From positions 1 through 58,820 of the forward strand of contig NW_003133694.1 in the NCBI RefSeq assembly GCF_000003605.2: a DNA stretch of 58,820 bases, written 5' to 3'. Below are positions 37,843 through 51,072 of this stretch, piece by piece. The notes under the pieces were generated by a model, which saw nothing but the letters and a program-made list of their open reading frames with translations, ran no database searches and had not been told where the DNA came from. The first letter of the stretch is position 1; each line of letters begins with the position of its first letter. A program made the translations under genes and the position numbers. This DNA comes from Saccoglossus kowalevskii (taxonomy: Eukaryota; Hemichordata; Enteropneusta; Harrimaniidae).

Positions 37843-40800
37843 TGAATGGGTTTTATACGTGTATCTAGTCAGAATGGAGGTATAAAAATGGATGGGTTTT
37901 ATATGTGTATCTAATCAGAATGGAGGTATAAAAATGAATGGGTTTTATATGTGTATCTAGTCAGAATGGAGGTATAAAAATGGATGGGTTTTATATGTGT
38001 ATCTAGTCAGAATGGAGGTATAAAAATGAATGGGTTTTATATGTGTATCTAGTCAGAATGGAGGTATAAAAATGAATGGGTTTTATACGTGTATCTAGTC
38101 AGAATGGAGGTATAAAAATGAATGGGTTTTATATGTGTATCTAGTCAGAATGGAGGTATAAAAATGAATGGGTTTTATATGTGTATCTAGTCAGAATGGA
38201 GGTATAAAAATGAATGGGTTTTATACGTGTATCTAATCAGAATGGAGGTATAAAAATGGATGGGTTTTATACGTGTATCTAGTCAGAATGGAGGTATAAA
38301 AATGGATGGGTTTTATATGTGTATCTAGTCAGAATGGAGGTATAAAAATGAATGGGTTTTATATGTGTATCTAATCAGAATGGAGGTATAAAAATGGATG
38401 GGTTTTATACGTGTATCTAGTCAGAATGGAGGTATAAAAATGAATGGGTTTTATATGTGTATCTAGTCAGAATGGAGGTATAAAAATGAATGGGTTTTAT
38501 ACGTGTATCTAGTCAGAATGGAGGTATAAAAATGAATGGGTTTTATATGTGTATCTAATCAGAATGGAGGTATAAAAATGAATGGGTTTTATATGTGTAT
38601 CTAGTCAGAATGGAGGTATAAAAATGAATGGGTTTTATATGTGTATCTAGTCAGAATGGAGGTATAAAAATGAATGGGTTTTATATGTGTATCTAGTCAG
38701 AATGGAGGTATAAAAATGAATGGGTTTTATATGTGTATCTAGTCAGAATGGAGGTATAAAAATGAATGGGTTTTATACGTGTATCTAGTCAGAATGGAGG
38801 TATAAAAAGGGATGGGTTTTATATGTATCTAGTCAGAATGGAGGTATAAAAATGGATGGGTTTTATATGTGTATCTAGTCAGAATGGAGGTATAAAAATG
38901 AATGGGTTCTATATGTATCTAGTCAGAATGGAGGTATAAAAATGAATGGGTTTTATACGTGTATCTAGTCAGAATGCAGGTATAAAAATGAATGGGTTTT
39001 ATATGTGTATCTAGTCAGAATGGAGGTATAAAAATGAATGGGTTTTATATGTGTATCTAGTCAGAATGGAGGTATAAAAATGAATGGGTTTTATACGTGT
39101 ATCTAGTCAGAATGGAGGTATAAAAAGGGATGGGTTTTATATGTATCTAGTCAGAATGGAGGTATAAAAATGGATGGGTTTTATATGTGTATCTAGTCAG
39201 AATGGAGGTATAAAAATGAATGGGTTTTATATGTGTATCTAGTCAGAATGGAGGTATAAAAATGAATGGGTTTTATATGTGTATCTAGTCAGAATGGAGG
39301 TATAAAAATGGATGGGTTTTATATGTGTATCTAGTCAGAATGGAGGTATAAAAATGAATGGGTTTTATATGTGTATCTAATCAGAATGGAGGTATAAAAA
39401 TGGATGGGTTTTATACGTGTATCTAGTCAGAATGGAGGTATAAAAATGGATGGGTTTTATATGTGTATCTAGTCAGAATAGAGGTATAAAAATGAATGGG
39501 TTCTATATGTGTATCTAGTCAGAATGGAGGTATAAAAATGAATGGGTTTTATACGTGTATCTAGTCAGAATGGAGGTATAAAAATGAATGGGTTTTATAC
39601 GTGTATCTAGTCAGAATGGAGGTATAAAAATGAATGGGTTTTATATGTGTATCTAGTCAGAATGGAGGTATAAAAATGAATGGGTTTTATAAGTGTATCT
39701 AATCAGAATGGAGGTATAAAAATGAATGGGTTTTATATGTGTATCTAATCAGAATGGAGGTATAAAAATGAATGGGTTTTATATGTGTATCTAATCAGAA
39801 TGGAGGTATAAAAATGGATGGGTTTTATACGTGTATCTAGTCAGAATGGAGGTATAAAAATGAATGGGTTTTATACGTGTATCTAGTCAGAATGGAGGTA
39901 TAAAAATGAATGGGTTTTATATGTGTATCTAGTCAGAATGGAGGTATAAAAATGAATGGGTTTTATATGTGTATCTAGTCAGAATGGAGGTATAAAAATG
40001 AATGGGTTTTATACGTGTATCTAGTCAGAATGGAGGTATAAAAATGAATGGGTTTTATATGTGTATCTAATCAGAATGGAGGTATAAAAATGAATGGGTT
40101 TTATATGTGTATCTAATCAGAATGGAGGTATAAAAATGAATGGGTTTTATATGTGTATCTAATCAGAATGGAGGTATAAAAATGGATGGGTTTTATACGT
40201 GTATCTAGTCAGAATGGAGGTATAAAAATGAATGGGTTTTATATGTGTATCTAGTCAGAATGGAGGTATAAAAATGGATGGGTTTTATACGTGTATCTAA
40301 TCAGAATGGAGGTATAAAAATGAATGGGTTTTATACGTGTATCTAATCAGAATGGAGGTATAAAAATGAATGGGTTTTATACGTGTATCTAGTCAGAATG
40401 GAGGTATAAAAATGAATGGGTTTTATATGTGTATCTAGTCAGAATGGAGGTATAAAAATGAATGGGTTTTATACGTGTATCTAGTCAGAATGGAGGTATA
40501 AAAATGAATGGGTTTTATATGTGTATCTAGTCAGAATGGAGGTATAAAAATGGATGGGTTTTATATGTGTATCTAGTCAGAATGGAGGTATAAAAATGGA
40601 TGGGTTCTATACGTGTATCTAGTCAGAATGGAGGTATAAAAATGAATGGGTTTTATATGTGTATCTAATCAGAATGGAGGTATAAAAATGAATGGGTTTT
40701 ATATGTGTATCTAGTCAGAATGGAGGTATAAAAATGAATGGGTTTTATATGTGTATCTAATCAGAATGGAGGTATAAAAATGAATGGGTTTTATATGTGT

Positions 40801-41150
40801 ATCTAATCAGAATGGAGGTATAAAAATGAATGGGTTTTATATGTGTATCTAATCAGAATGGAGGTATAAAAATGAATGGGTTCTATACGTGTATCTAATC
40901 AGAATGGAGGTATAAAAAGGGATGGGTTTTATACGTGTATCTAGTCAGAATGGAGGTATAAAAATGAATGGGTTTTATATGTGTATCTAATCAAGAATGG
41001 AGGTATAAAAATGGATGGGTTTTATATGTGTATCTAATCAGAATGGAGGTATAAAAATGAATGGGTTTTATATGTGTATCTAATCAGAATGGAGGTATAA
41101 AAAGGGATGGGTTTTATACGTGTATCTAGTCAGAATGGAGGTATAAAAAA

Positions 41151-41334
41151 TGAATGGGTTTTATATGTGTATCTAATCAGAATGGAGGTATAAAAATGGA
41201 TGGGTTTTATATGTGTATCTAGTCAGAATGGAGGTATAAAAATGGATGGGTTTTATACGTGTATCTAATCAGAATGCAGGTATAAAAATGAATGGGTTTT
41301 ATATGTGTATCTAATCAGAATGGAGGTATAAAAA
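41151..41334 (+). repeat. Distant copy of the GCAGG block at 32.2 kb
   Basis: Order TGA/ATG/A26, TGG/ATG/G26, TGG/ACG/A26 with GCAGG (C at 41277), TGA/ATG/A26 is the same as at 32153-32475. The rare C at position 35 in an identical four-unit setting about 8.9 kb away argues for exchange or duplication over that distance. Confidence 0.65.
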
Positions 41335-44300
41335 TGAATGGGTTTTATATGTGTATCTAGTCAGAATGGAGGTATAAAAATGAATGGGTTTTATACGTGT
41401 ATCTAGTCAGAATGGAGGTATAAAAATGAATGGGTTTTATATGTGTATCTAGTCAGAATGGAGGTATAAAAATGAATGGGTTTTATACGTGTATCTAGTC
41501 AGAATGGAGGTATAAAAATGAATGGGTTTTATACGTGTATCTACTCAGAATGGAGGTATAAAAATGAATGGGTTTTATATGTGTATCTAGTCAGAATGGA
41601 GGTATAAAAATGAATGGGTTTTATATGTATCTAGTCAGAATGGAGGTATAAAAAGGGATGGGTTTTATATGTGTATCTAATCAGAATGGAGGTATAAAAA
41701 TGAATGGGTTTTATATGTGTATCTAATCAGAATGGAGGTATAAAAATGAATGGGTTTTATATGTGTATCTAATCAGAATGGAGGTATAAAAATGAATGGG
41801 TTTTATATGTGTATCTAATCAGAATGGAGGTATAAAAATGAATGGGTTTTATATGTGTATCTAGTCAGAATGGAGGTATAAAAATGAATGGGTTTTATAT
41901 GTGTATCTAGTCAGAATGGAGGTATAAAAATGAATGGGTTTTATATGTATCTAGTCAGAATGGAGGTATAAAAATGGATGGGTTTTATACGTGTATCTAG
42001 TCAGAATGGAGGTATAAAAATGGATGGGTTTTATATGTGTATCTAATCAGAATGGAGGTATAAAAATGGATGGGTTTTATATGTGTATCTAGTCAGAATG
42101 GAGGTATAAAAATGAATGGGTTTTATATGTGTATCTAGTCAGAATGGAGGTATAAAAATGGATGGGTTTTATATGTGTATCTAATCAGAATGGAGGTATA
42201 AAAAGGGATGGGTTTTATACGTGTATCTAGTCAGAATGGAGGTATAAAAAGGGATGGGTTTTATATGTGTATCTAGTCAGAATGGAGGTATAAAAATGAA
42301 TGGGTTTTATATGTGTATCTAGTCAGAATGGAGGTATAAAAATGAATGGGTTTTATATGTGTATCTAGTCAGAATGGAGGTATAAAAATGAATGGGTTTT
42401 ATATGTGTATCTAGTCAGAATGGAGGTATAAAAATGAATGGGTTTTATATGTGTATCTAGTCAGAATGGAGGTATAAAATGAATGGGTTTTATATGTGTA
42501 TCTAGTCAGAATGGAGGTATAAAAATGAATGGGTTTTATACGTGTATCTAGTCAGAATGGAGGTATAAAAATGAATGGGTTTTATACGTGTATCTAGTCA
42601 GAATGGAGGTATAAAAATGAATGGGTTCTATACGTGTATCTAGTCAGAATGGAGGTATAAAAATGAATGGGTTTTATATGTGTATCTAGTCAGAATGGAG
42701 GTATAAAAAGGGATGGGTTTTATATGTGTATCTAGTCAGAATGGAGGTATAAAAATGAATGGGTTTTATACGTGTATCTAGTCAGAATGGAGGTATAAAA
42801 ATGAATGGGTTCTATACGTGTATCTAGTCAGAATGGAGGTATAAAAATGAATGGGTTTTATATGTGTATCTAGTCAGAATGGAGGTATAAAAATGAATGG
42901 GTTTTATACGTGTATCTAGTCAGAATGGAGGTATAAAAATGAATGGGTTTTATACGTGTATCTAGTCAGAATGGAGGTATAAAAATGAATGGGTTTTATA
43001 CGTGTATCTAGTCAGAATGGAGGTATAAAAATGAATGGGTTTTATACGTGTATCTAGTCAGAATGGAGGTATAAAAATGAATGGGTTTTATATGTGTATC
43101 TAGTCAGAATGGAGGTATAAAAATGAATGGGTTTTATATGTGTATCTAGTCAGAATGGAGGTATAAAAATGAATGGGTTTTATATGTGTATCTAATCAGA
43201 ATGGAGGTATAAAAAGGGATGGGTTTTATACGTGTATCTAGTCAGAATGGAGGTATAAAAATGAATGGGTTTTATACGTGTATCTAGTCAGAATGGAGGT
43301 ATAAAAAGGGATGGGTTTTATATGTGTATCTAGTCAGAATGGAGGTATAAAAATGAATGGGTTTTATACGTGTATCTAGTCAGAATGGAGGTATAAAAAT
43401 GGATGGGTTTTATATGTGTATCTAGTCAGAATGGAGGTATAAAAATGAATGGGTTTTATATGTGTATCTAGTCAGAATGGAGGTATAAAAATGAATGGGT
43501 TTTATACGTGTATCTAGTCAGAATGGAGGTATAAAAATGAATGGGTTTTATATGTGTATCTAGTCAGAATGGAGGTATAAAAATGAATGGGTTTTATACG
43601 TGTATCTAGTCAGAATGGAGGTATAAAAATGAATGGGTTTTATATGTGTATCTAGTCAGAATGGAGGTATAAAAATGAATGGGTTTTATACGTGTATCTA
43701 GTCAGAATGGAGGTATAAAAATGAATGGGTTTTATACGTGTATCTAGTCAGAATGGAGGTATAAAAAGGGATGGGTTTTATATGTGTATCTAATCAGAAT
43801 GGAGGTATAAAAATGAATGGGTTTTATACGTGTATCTAGTCAGAATGGAGGTATAAAAAGGGATGGGTTTTATATGTGTATCTAATCAGAATGGAGGTAT
43901 AAAAATGAATGGGTTTATATGTGTATCTAGTCAGAATGGAGGTATAAAAATGAATGGGTTTTATACGTGTATCTAGTCAGAATGGAGGTATAAAAATGAA
44001 TGGGTTTTATATGTGTATCTAGTCAGAATGGAGGTATAAAAATGAATGGGTTTTATACGTGTATCTAGTCAGAATGGAGGTATAAAAATGAATGGGTTTT
44101 ATACGTGTATCTAGTCAGAATGGAGGTATAAAAATGAATGGGTTCTATATGTGTATCTAGTCAGAATGGAGGTATAAAAATGAATGGGTTTTATATGTGT
44201 ATCTAATCAGAATGGAGGTATAAAAATGGATGGGTTTATACGTGTATCTAGTCAGAATGGAGGTATAAAAATGAATGGGTTTTATATGTGTATCTAGTCA

Positions 44301-45787
44301 GAATGGAGGTATAAAAATGGAAGGGTTTTATATGTGTATCTAGTTCAGAATGGAGGTATAAAAATGAATGGGTTTTATACGTGTATCTAGTCAGAATGGA
44401 GGTATAAAAATGAATGGGTTTTATATGTGTATCTAGTCAGAATGGAGGTATAAAAATGAATGGGTTTTATATGTGTATCTAATCAGAATGGAGGTATAAA
44501 AATGGATGGGTTTTATACGTGTATCTAGTCAGAATGGAGGTATAAAAATGGATGGGTTTTATACGTGTATCTAGTCAGAATGGAGGTATAAAAATGAATG
44601 GGTTTATACGTGTATCTAGTCAGAATGGAGGTATAAAAATGAATGGGTTTTATATGTGTATCTAATCAGAATGGAGGTATAAAAATGGATGGGTTTTATA
44701 CGTGTATCTAGTCAGAATGGAGGTATAAAAATGAATGGGTTTATACGTGTATCTAGTCAGAATGGAGGTATAAAAATGAATGGGTTTATACGTGTATCTA
44801 GTCAGAATGGAGGTATAAAAATGAATGGGTTTTATATGTGTATCTAATCAGAATGGAGGTATAAAAATGGATGGGTTTTATACGTGTATCTAGTCAGAAT
44901 GGAGGTATAAAAATGGATGGGTTTTATACGTGTATCTAGTCAGAATGGAGGTATAAAAATGAATGGGTTTATACGTGTATCTAGTCAGAATGGAGGTATA
45001 AAAATGAATGGGTTTTATATGTGTATCTAATCAGAATGGAGGTATAAAAATGAATGGGTTTTATACGTGTATCTAGTCAGAATGGAGGTATAAAAATGGA
45101 TGGGTTTTATACGTGTATCTAATCAGAATGGAGGTATAAAAATGGATGGGTTTTATACGTGTATCTAGTCAGAATGGAGGTATAAAAATGAATGGGTTTT
45201 ATATGTGTATCTAGTCAGAATGGAGGTATAAAAATGAATGGGTTTTATATGTGTATCTAGTCAGAATGGAGGTATAAAAATGAATGGGTTTTATATGTGT
45301 ATCTAGTCAGAATGGAGGTATAAAAATGAATGGGTTTTATATGTGTATCTAATCAGAATGGAGGTATAAAAATGAATGGGTTTTATACGTGTATCTAGTC
45401 AGAATGGAGGTATAAAAATGGATGGGTTTTATACGTGTATCTAGTCAGAATGGAGGTATAAAAATGAATGGGTTTTATACGTGTATCTAATCAGAATGGA
45501 GGTATAAAAATGAATGGGTTTTATATGTGTATCTAGTCAGAATGGAGGTATAAAAATGAATGGGTTTTATATGTGTATCTAGTCAGAATGGAGGTATAAA
45601 AATGAATGGGTTTTATATATGTATCTAGTCAGAATGGAGGTATAAAAATGAATGGGTTTTATATGTGTATCTAATCAGAATGGAGGTATAAAAATGGAAT
45701 GGGTTTTATATGTGTATCTAGTCAGAATGGAGGTATAAAAATGAATGGGTTTTATACGTGTATCTAGTCAGAATGGAGGTATAAAAA

Positions 45788-46569
45788 TGAATGGGTTTTA
45801 TATGTGTATCTAGTCAGAATGGAGGTATAAAAATGGATGGGTTTTATATGTGTATCTAGTCAGAATGGAGGTATAAAAATGAATGGGTTCTATACGTGTA
45901 TCTAGTCAGAATGGAGGTATAAAAATGAATGGGTTTTATACGTGTATCTAGTCAGAATGGAGGTATAAAAATGAATGGGTTTTATACGTGTATCTAGTCA
46001 GAATGGAGGTATAAAAATGGATGGGTTTTATATGTGTATCTAGTCAGAATGGAGGTATAAAAATGAATGGGTTCTATACGTGTATCTAGTCAGAATGGAG
46101 GTATAAAAATGAATGGGTTTTATACGTGTATCTAGTCAGAATGGAGGTATAAAAATGAATGGGTTTTATACGTGTATCTAGTCAGAATGGAGGTATAAAA
46201 ATGAATGGGTTTTATATGTGTATCTAGTCAGAATGGAGGTATAAAAATGGATGGGTTTTATATGTGTATCTAGTCAGAATGGAGGTATAAAAATGAATGG
46301 GTTTTATACGTGTATCTAGTCAGAATGGAGGTATAAAAATGAATGGGTTTTATACGTGTATCTAGTCAGAATGGAGGTATAAAAATGGATGGGTTTTATA
46401 CGTGTATCTAATCAGAATGGAGGTATAAAAATGAATGGGTTTTATACGTGTATCTAGTCAGAATGGAGGTATAAAAATGAATGGGTTCTATACGTGTATC
46501 TAGTCAGAATGGAGGTATAAAAATGAATGGGTTTTATATGTGTATCTAGTCAGAATGGAGGTATAAAAA
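45788..46569 (+). repeat. 17-unit block, left copy of a 4.37-kb-spaced pair
   Basis: Types in order: ATG, TGG/ATG, TTC, ACG, ACG, TGG/ATG, TTC, ACG, ACG, ATG, TGG/ATG, ACG, ACG, TGG/ACG/A26, ACG, TTC, ATG (TGA and G26 unless stated). The block at 50157-50940 has the same order with one C/T difference at the fifth unit. Inside the block a shorter rhythm of 4-5 units led by TGG/ATG is also visible. Confidence 0.8.
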
Positions 46570-49500
46570 TGGATGGGTTTTATACGTGTATCTAATCAGA
46601 ATGGAGGTATAAAAATGGATGGGTTTTATATGTGTATCTAGTCAGAATGGAGGTATAAAAATGAATGGGTTTTATACGTGTATCTAGTCAGAATGGAGGT
46701 ATAAAAATGAATGGGTTCTATACGTGTATCTAGTCAGAATGGAGGTATAAAAATGAATGGGTTTTATATGTGTATCTAGTCAGAATGGAGGTATAAAAAT
46801 GAATGGGTTCTATACGTGTATCTAGTCAGAATGGAGGTATAAAAATGAATGGGTTTTATATGTGTATCTAGTCAGAATGGAGGTATAAAAATGGATGGGT
46901 TTTATACGTGTATCTAGTCAGAATGGAGGTATAAAAATGAATGGGTTTTATATGTGTATCTAGTCAGAATGGAGGTATAAAAATGAATGGGTTTTATATG
47001 TGTATCTAGTCAGAATGGAGGTATAAAAATGGATGGGTTTTATACGTGTATCTAGTCAGAATGGAGGTATAAAAATGAATGGGTTTTATACGTGTATCTA
47101 ATCAGAATGGAGGTATAAAAATGAATGGGTTTTATACGTGTATCTAATCAGAATGGAGGTATAAAAATGAATGGGTTTTATACGTGTATCTAGTCAGAAT
47201 GGAGGTATAAAAATGAATGGGTTTTATATGTGTATCTAATCAGAATGGAGGTATAAAAATGAATGGGTTTTATACGTGTATCTAGTCAGAATGGAGGTAT
47301 AAAAATGAATGGGTTTTATATGTGTATCTAGTCAGAATGGAGGTATAAAAATGGATGGGTTTTATATGTGTATCTAATCAGAATGGAGGTATAAAAATGA
47401 ATGGGTTTTATACGTGTATCTAGTCAGAATGGAGGTATAAAAATGAATGGGTTTTATATGTGTATCTAGTCAGAATGGAGGTATAAAAATGAATGGGTTT
47501 TATATGTGTATCTAGTCAGAATGGAGGTATAAAAATGAATGGGTTTTATATGTGTATCTAGTCAGAATGGAGGTATAAAAATGAATGGGTTTTATACGTG
47601 TATCTAGTCAGAATGGAGGTATAAAAAGGGATGGGTTTATACGTGTATCTAGTCAGAATGGAGGTATAAAAATGAATGGGTTTTATACGTGTATCTAATC
47701 AGAATGGAGGTATAAAAATGAATGGGTTTTATACGTGTATCTAGTCAGAATGGAGGTATAAAAATGAATGGGTTTTATATGTGTATCTAATCAGAATGGA
47801 GGTATAAAAATGAATGGGTTTTATATGTGTATCTAGTCAGAATGGAGGTATAAAAATGAATGGGTTTTATACGTGTATCTAGTCAGAATGGAGGTATAAA
47901 AATGAATGGGTTTTATATGTGTATCTAGTCAGAATGGAGGTATAAAAATGGATGGGTTTTATACGTGTATCTAGTCAGAATGGAGGTATAAAAATGAATG
48001 GGTTTTATACGTGTATCTAATCAGAATGGAGGTATAAAAATGAATGGGTTTTATACGTGTATCTAATCAGAATGGAGGTATAAAAAGGGATGGGTTTTAT
48101 ACGTGTATCTAATCAGAATGGAGGTATAAAAATGAATGGGTTTTATACGTGTATCTAATCAGAATGGAGGTATAAAAATGAATGGGTTTTATACGTGTAT
48201 CTAGTCAGAATGGAGGTATAAAAATGAATGGGTTTTATATGTGTATCTAGTCAGAATGGAGGTATAAAAAGGGATGGGTTTTATATGTGTATCTAATCAG
48301 AATGGAGGTATAAAAATGAATGGGTTTTATACGTGTATCTAGTCAGAATGGAGGTATAAAAATGAATGGGTTTTATATGTGTATCTAGTCAGAATGGAGG
48401 TATAAAAATGGATGGGTTTTATATGTGTATCTAATCAGAATGGAGGTATAAAAATGAATGGGTTTTATATGTGTATCTAGTCAGAATGGAGGTATAAAAA
48501 TGAATGGGTTTTATATGTGTATCTAATCAGAATGGAGGTATAAAAATGAATGGGTTTTATACGTGTATCTAGTCAGAATGGAGGTATAAAAATGAATGGG
48601 TTTTATATGTGTATCTAGTCAGAATGGAGGTATAAAAATGAATGGGTTTTATACGTGTATCTAGTCAGAATGGAGGTATAAAAATGAATGGGTTTTATAC
48701 GTGTATCTAGTCAGAATGGAGGTATAAAAATGAATGGGTTCTATACGTGTATCTAGTCAGAATGGAGGTATAAAAATGAATGGGTTTTATATGTGTATCT
48801 AGTCAGAATGGAGGTATAAAAATGAATGGGTTCTATACGTGTATCTAGTCAGAATGGAGGTATAAAAATGAATGGGTTCTATACGTGTATCTAGTCAGAA
48901 TGGAGGTATAAAAATGAATGGGTTTTATATGTGTATCTAGTCAGAATGGAGGTATAAAAATGAATGGGTTTTATATGTGTATCTAGTCAGAATGGAGGTA
49001 TAAAAATGAATGGGTTTTATATGTGTATCTAGTCAGAATGGAGGTATAAAAAGGGATGGGTTTTATATGTGTATCTAGTCAGAATGGAGGTATAAAAAGG
49101 GATGGGTTTTATACGTGTATCTAATCAGAATGGAGGTATAAAAATGAATGGGTTTTATACGTGTATCTAGTCAGAATGGAGGTATAAAAATGAATGGGTT
49201 TTATATGTGTATCTAGTCAGAATGGAGGTATAAAAATGAATGGGTTTTATATGTGTATCTAGTCAGAATGGAGGTATAAAAATGAATGGGTTTTATATGT
49301 GTATCTAATCAGAATGGAGGTATAAAAATGAATGGGTTTTATACGTGTATCTAGTCAGAATGGAGGTATAAAAATGAATGGGTTTTATATGTGTATCTAG
49401 TCAGAATGGAGGTATAAAAATGAATGGGTTTTATATGTGTATCTAGTCAGAATGGAGGTATAAAAATGAATGGGTTTTATACGTGTATCTAGTCAGAATG

Positions 49501-50156
49501 GAGGTATAAAAATGAATGGGTTTTATATGTGTATCTAGTCAGAATGGAGGTATAAAAATGAATGGGTTTTATACGTGTATCTAGTCAGAATGGAGGTATA
49601 AAAATGAATGGGTTTTATACGTGTATCTAATCAGAATGGAGGTATAAAAATGAATGGGTTTTATACGTGTATCTAATCAGAATGGAGGTATAAAAATGAA
49701 TGGGTTTTATACGTGTATCTAGTCAGAATGGAGGTATAAAAATGAATGGGTTTTATACGTGTATCTAATCAGAATGGAGGTATAAAAATGAATGGGTTTT
49801 ATACGTGTATCTAATCAGAATGGAGGTATAAAAATGAATGGGTTTTATACGTGTATCTAGTCAGAATGGAGGTATAAAAATGAATGGGTTTTATACGTGT
49901 ATCTAGTCAGAATGGAGGTATAAAAATGAATGGGTTTTATATGTGTATCTAGTCAGAATGGAGGTATAAAAATGGATGGGTTTTATACGTGTATCTAGTC
50001 AGAATGGAGGTATAAAAATGAATGGGTTTTATACGTGTATCTAATCAGAATGGAGGTATAAAAATGAATGGGTTTTATATGTGTATCTAGTCAGAATGGA
50101 GGTATAAAAATGGATGGGTTTTATATGTGTATCTAATCAGAATGGAGGTATAAAAA

Positions 50157-50940
50157 TGAATGGGTTTTATATGTGTATCTAGTCAGAATGGAGGTATAAA
50201 AATGGATGGGTTTTATATGTGTATCTAGTCAGAATGGAGGTATAAAAATGAATGGGTTCTATACGTGTATCTAGTCAGAATGGAGGTATAAAAATGAATG
50301 GGTTTTATACGTGTATCTAGTCAGAATGGAGGTATAAAAATGAATGGGTTTTATATGTGTATCTAGTCAGAATGGAGGTATAAAAATGGATGGGTTTTAT
50401 ATGTGTATCTAGTCAGAATGGAGGTATAAAAATGAATGGGTTCTATACGTGTATCTAGTCAGAATGGAGGTATAAAAATGAATGGGTTTTATACGTGTAT
50501 CTAGTCAGAATGGAGGTATAAAAATGAATGGGTTTTATACGTGTATCTAGTCAGAATGGAGGTATAAAAATGAATGGGTTTTATATGTGTATCTAGTCAG
50601 AATGGAGGTATAAAAATGGATGGGTTTTATATGTGTATCTAGTCAGAATGGAGGTATAAAAATGAATGGGTTTTATACGTGTATCTAGTCAGAATGGAGG
50701 TATAAAAATGAATGGGTTTTATACGTGTATCTAGTCAGAATGGAGGTATAAAAATGGATGGGTTTTATACGTGTATCTAATCAGAATGGAGGTATAAAAA
50801 TGAATTGGGTTTTATACGTGTATCTAGTCAGAATGGAGGTATAAAAATGAATGGGTTCTATACGTGTATCTAGTCAGAATGGAGGTATAAAAATGAATGG
50901 GTTTTTATATGTGTATCTAGTCAGAATGGAGGTATAAAAA
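50157..50940 (+). repeat. 17-unit block, right copy of a 4.37-kb-spaced pair
   Basis: It starts 4,369 bp after the matching block at 45788, that is 95 units minus one base. It matches in all 17 units except ATG for ACG in unit five, plus one-base insertions near 50804 (GAATTGGG) and 50902 (five T's). The right end runs into an indel-rich segment, so the copy may be longer than can be aligned by eye. Confidence 0.8.
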
Positions 50941-51072
50941 TGAATGGGTTTCTATACGTGTATCTAGTCAGATGGAGGTATAAAATTGATGGGTTTATAC
51001 GTGTATCTAATCAGATTGAGTATATATGATGGGTTTATATGTGTATCTAGTCAGAATGGAGGTATAAAAAAT
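50800..51072 (+). repeat. Most degraded segment of the array
   Basis: Changes in order: GAATTGGG, a five-T tract, GGGTTTCTATACG, CAGATGGAGG, TAAAATTGATGGG, GGGTTTATACG, then a unit reduced to CAGATTGAGTATATATGATG, another three-T unit, and a six-A tract near 51066. Two units near 50987-51040 are shorter than 46 bp. Substitutions as well as homopolymer indels are present, so it is either a low-quality assembly join or a real scar of a deletion or exchange. Confidence 0.7.
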
